A stretch of 6,105 nt of DNA from SMAG-U1939 sp036376595 (GTDB lineage Bacteria > Chloroflexota > Ktedonobacteria > Ktedonobacterales > JADMIN01): positions 1 through 6,105 of the forward strand of contig DASVAA010000251.1 of assembly GCA_036376595.1 (NCBI GenBank). Reading direction: 5' to 3'. Position numbers and translations under genes: made by a program. Shown here one piece after another: positions 5,752 to 6,105 of the stretch (position 1 is its first letter; each line of letters opens with the position of its first letter). Below the pieces are notes generated by a model. It was not told the origin of the DNA. It was given only the letters and a program-made list of their open reading frames with translations, and searched no databases.

Positions 5752-5759
5752 ATCATCCC

Positions 5760-6105
5760 ATGATGCGACTGGGACTCCGCAAGCTCACACTATCGGGCGT
5801 GGTCGTGCTGCTGGGCACCGTCGCGCTGCTGGTGTCGGCCTGCGGGTCGCCGAGCAGCTCTAACTCGGCGAAAGCCAAGAGCCAGGTGCTCCATATGGCG
5901 TGGGGCAGCGGCGGCGGCCCCGACATCCCTACTCTTGATCCGGGCGAGGTCTCGGATGCCGCCTCGATCCCGATTGTGAACATGGTGTTTGACGGGCTGG
6001 TGGTGCTGGACAAGAACCTCAAGGTGGTCAACTGGGGCGCCGACAAGGTGGATGTGAGCGCCGACGGCACGACCTACACCTTCCACCTGCGCAGCGGCCA
6101 GGCGT
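5760..6105 (+). CDS. ABC transporter substrate-binding lipoprotein, family 5 (oligopeptide/dipeptide type), N-terminal part
   Basis: This protein would capture peptides or similar solutes outside the membrane and hand them to an ABC importer. The 115 visible residues begin with a basic N-terminus and a hydrophobic segment closed by the lipobox VSAC (Cys28), then a Ser-rich linker to about residue 42. The mature part opens as family-5 binding proteins do. It has a beta-strand, then IPTLDPG around residues 56-62, and the VFDGLVVLDKNLKVV stretch at 76-90, equivalent to 'iydgLv..d' in the family. The signature VSADGTTYTFHLRSGQ at 99-114 is equivalent to 'vSxDGxTYTFxLRxGv'. Family members are usually 500-600 residues, so about four fifths lies beyond the window. 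Permease and ATPase genes would be expected downstream. A structured leader lies just before it. Substrate cannot be told from this part; nickel, sugar or antibiotic binding also occurs in the family. Confidence 0.93.
   Translation, partial: MMRLGLRKLTLSGVVVLLGTVALLVSACGSPSSSNSAKAKSQVLHMAWGSGGGPDIPTLDPGEVSDAASIPIVNMVFDGLVVLDKNLKVVNWGADKVDVSADGTTYTFHLRSGQA

Larger units (their letters stand above)
5324..5759. other. Divergent intergenic region, GC-rich and structured
   Basis: These 436 bases separate the minus-strand STAND gene from the plus-strand solute-binding protein gene. No gene is convincing here. I find no clear sigma-70 promoter for either direction. The region holds three copies of GTCTGCGC, two copies of GGGCCGCACC (5604-5613 and 5681-5690), and a series of hairpins before the transporter gene. 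Confidence 0.6.

Noticed and set aside
1..6105. CRISPR array, tRNA, rRNA, transposase or multi-gene defence island
   Set aside because: I saw no regularly spaced repeats, no tRNA cloverleaf, no rRNA segments and no transposase motifs. A lone STAND gene with a DNA-binding domain is not enough to call a defence system.

Overview
This is a GC-rich window with long, spacious intergenic regions. It carries the end of one metabolic gene, a lipoprotein glycosidase gene, a small hypothetical gene, a large STAND-type regulator gene, and the start of an ABC-transporter lipoprotein gene. The features together suggest a soil-type Chloroflexota bacterium, perhaps of the Ktedonobacteria. Those features are the GH3 lipoprotein with a Thr/Pro-rich linker, an HTH-STAND-TPR protein, and a family-5 solute-binding lipoprotein whose mature N-terminus is Ser/Gly-rich. 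The lineage is an inference from protein style, not a database result, and an actinobacterium or other GC-rich monoderm is not excluded.

Layout. Positions 1-588 (+) hold the C-terminal two thirds of hydroxymethylglutaryl-CoA lyase, with its active-site motifs intact. A gap of about 390 bases without a gene follows, containing one strong hairpin. Positions 977-2191 (+) encode a secreted, lipid-anchored glycoside hydrolase family 3 protein whose nucleophile region is kept but whose acid/base loop is altered. A short convergent gap with a 7-bp stem separates it from a 79-residue hypothetical gene (2225-2464, -). The next 384 bases (2465-2848) have no gene but hold several ordered signals: a 7-mer tandem repeat, a 9-bp dyad beside a possible promoter, and a nested inverted repeat just after the next gene's stop codon. 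Positions 2849-5323 (-) encode an 824-residue protein with an N-terminal XRE-like helix-turn-helix, an NB-ARC/STAND ATPase core and C-terminal TPR-like helices. A 436-base divergent intergenic region (5324-5759) follows, ending in three consecutive hairpins. From 5760 (+) begins a family-5 (oligopeptide/dipeptide type) substrate-binding lipoprotein, cut off by the window end.

How the genes fit together. HMG-CoA lyase belongs to leucine breakdown, the GH3 protein acts on sugars outside the membrane, and the solute-binding protein would start an oligopeptide-type importer operon. No shared pathway links all of them. The one plausible regulatory relation is positional: the STAND regulator is divergent from the transporter gene and could act on the shared intergenic region.

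I see no CRISPR array, transposase, tRNA, rRNA or complete known defence operon. The best candidates for something undescribed are the STAND protein, with its altered nucleotide-sensing motifs, and the structured leader of the transporter gene.
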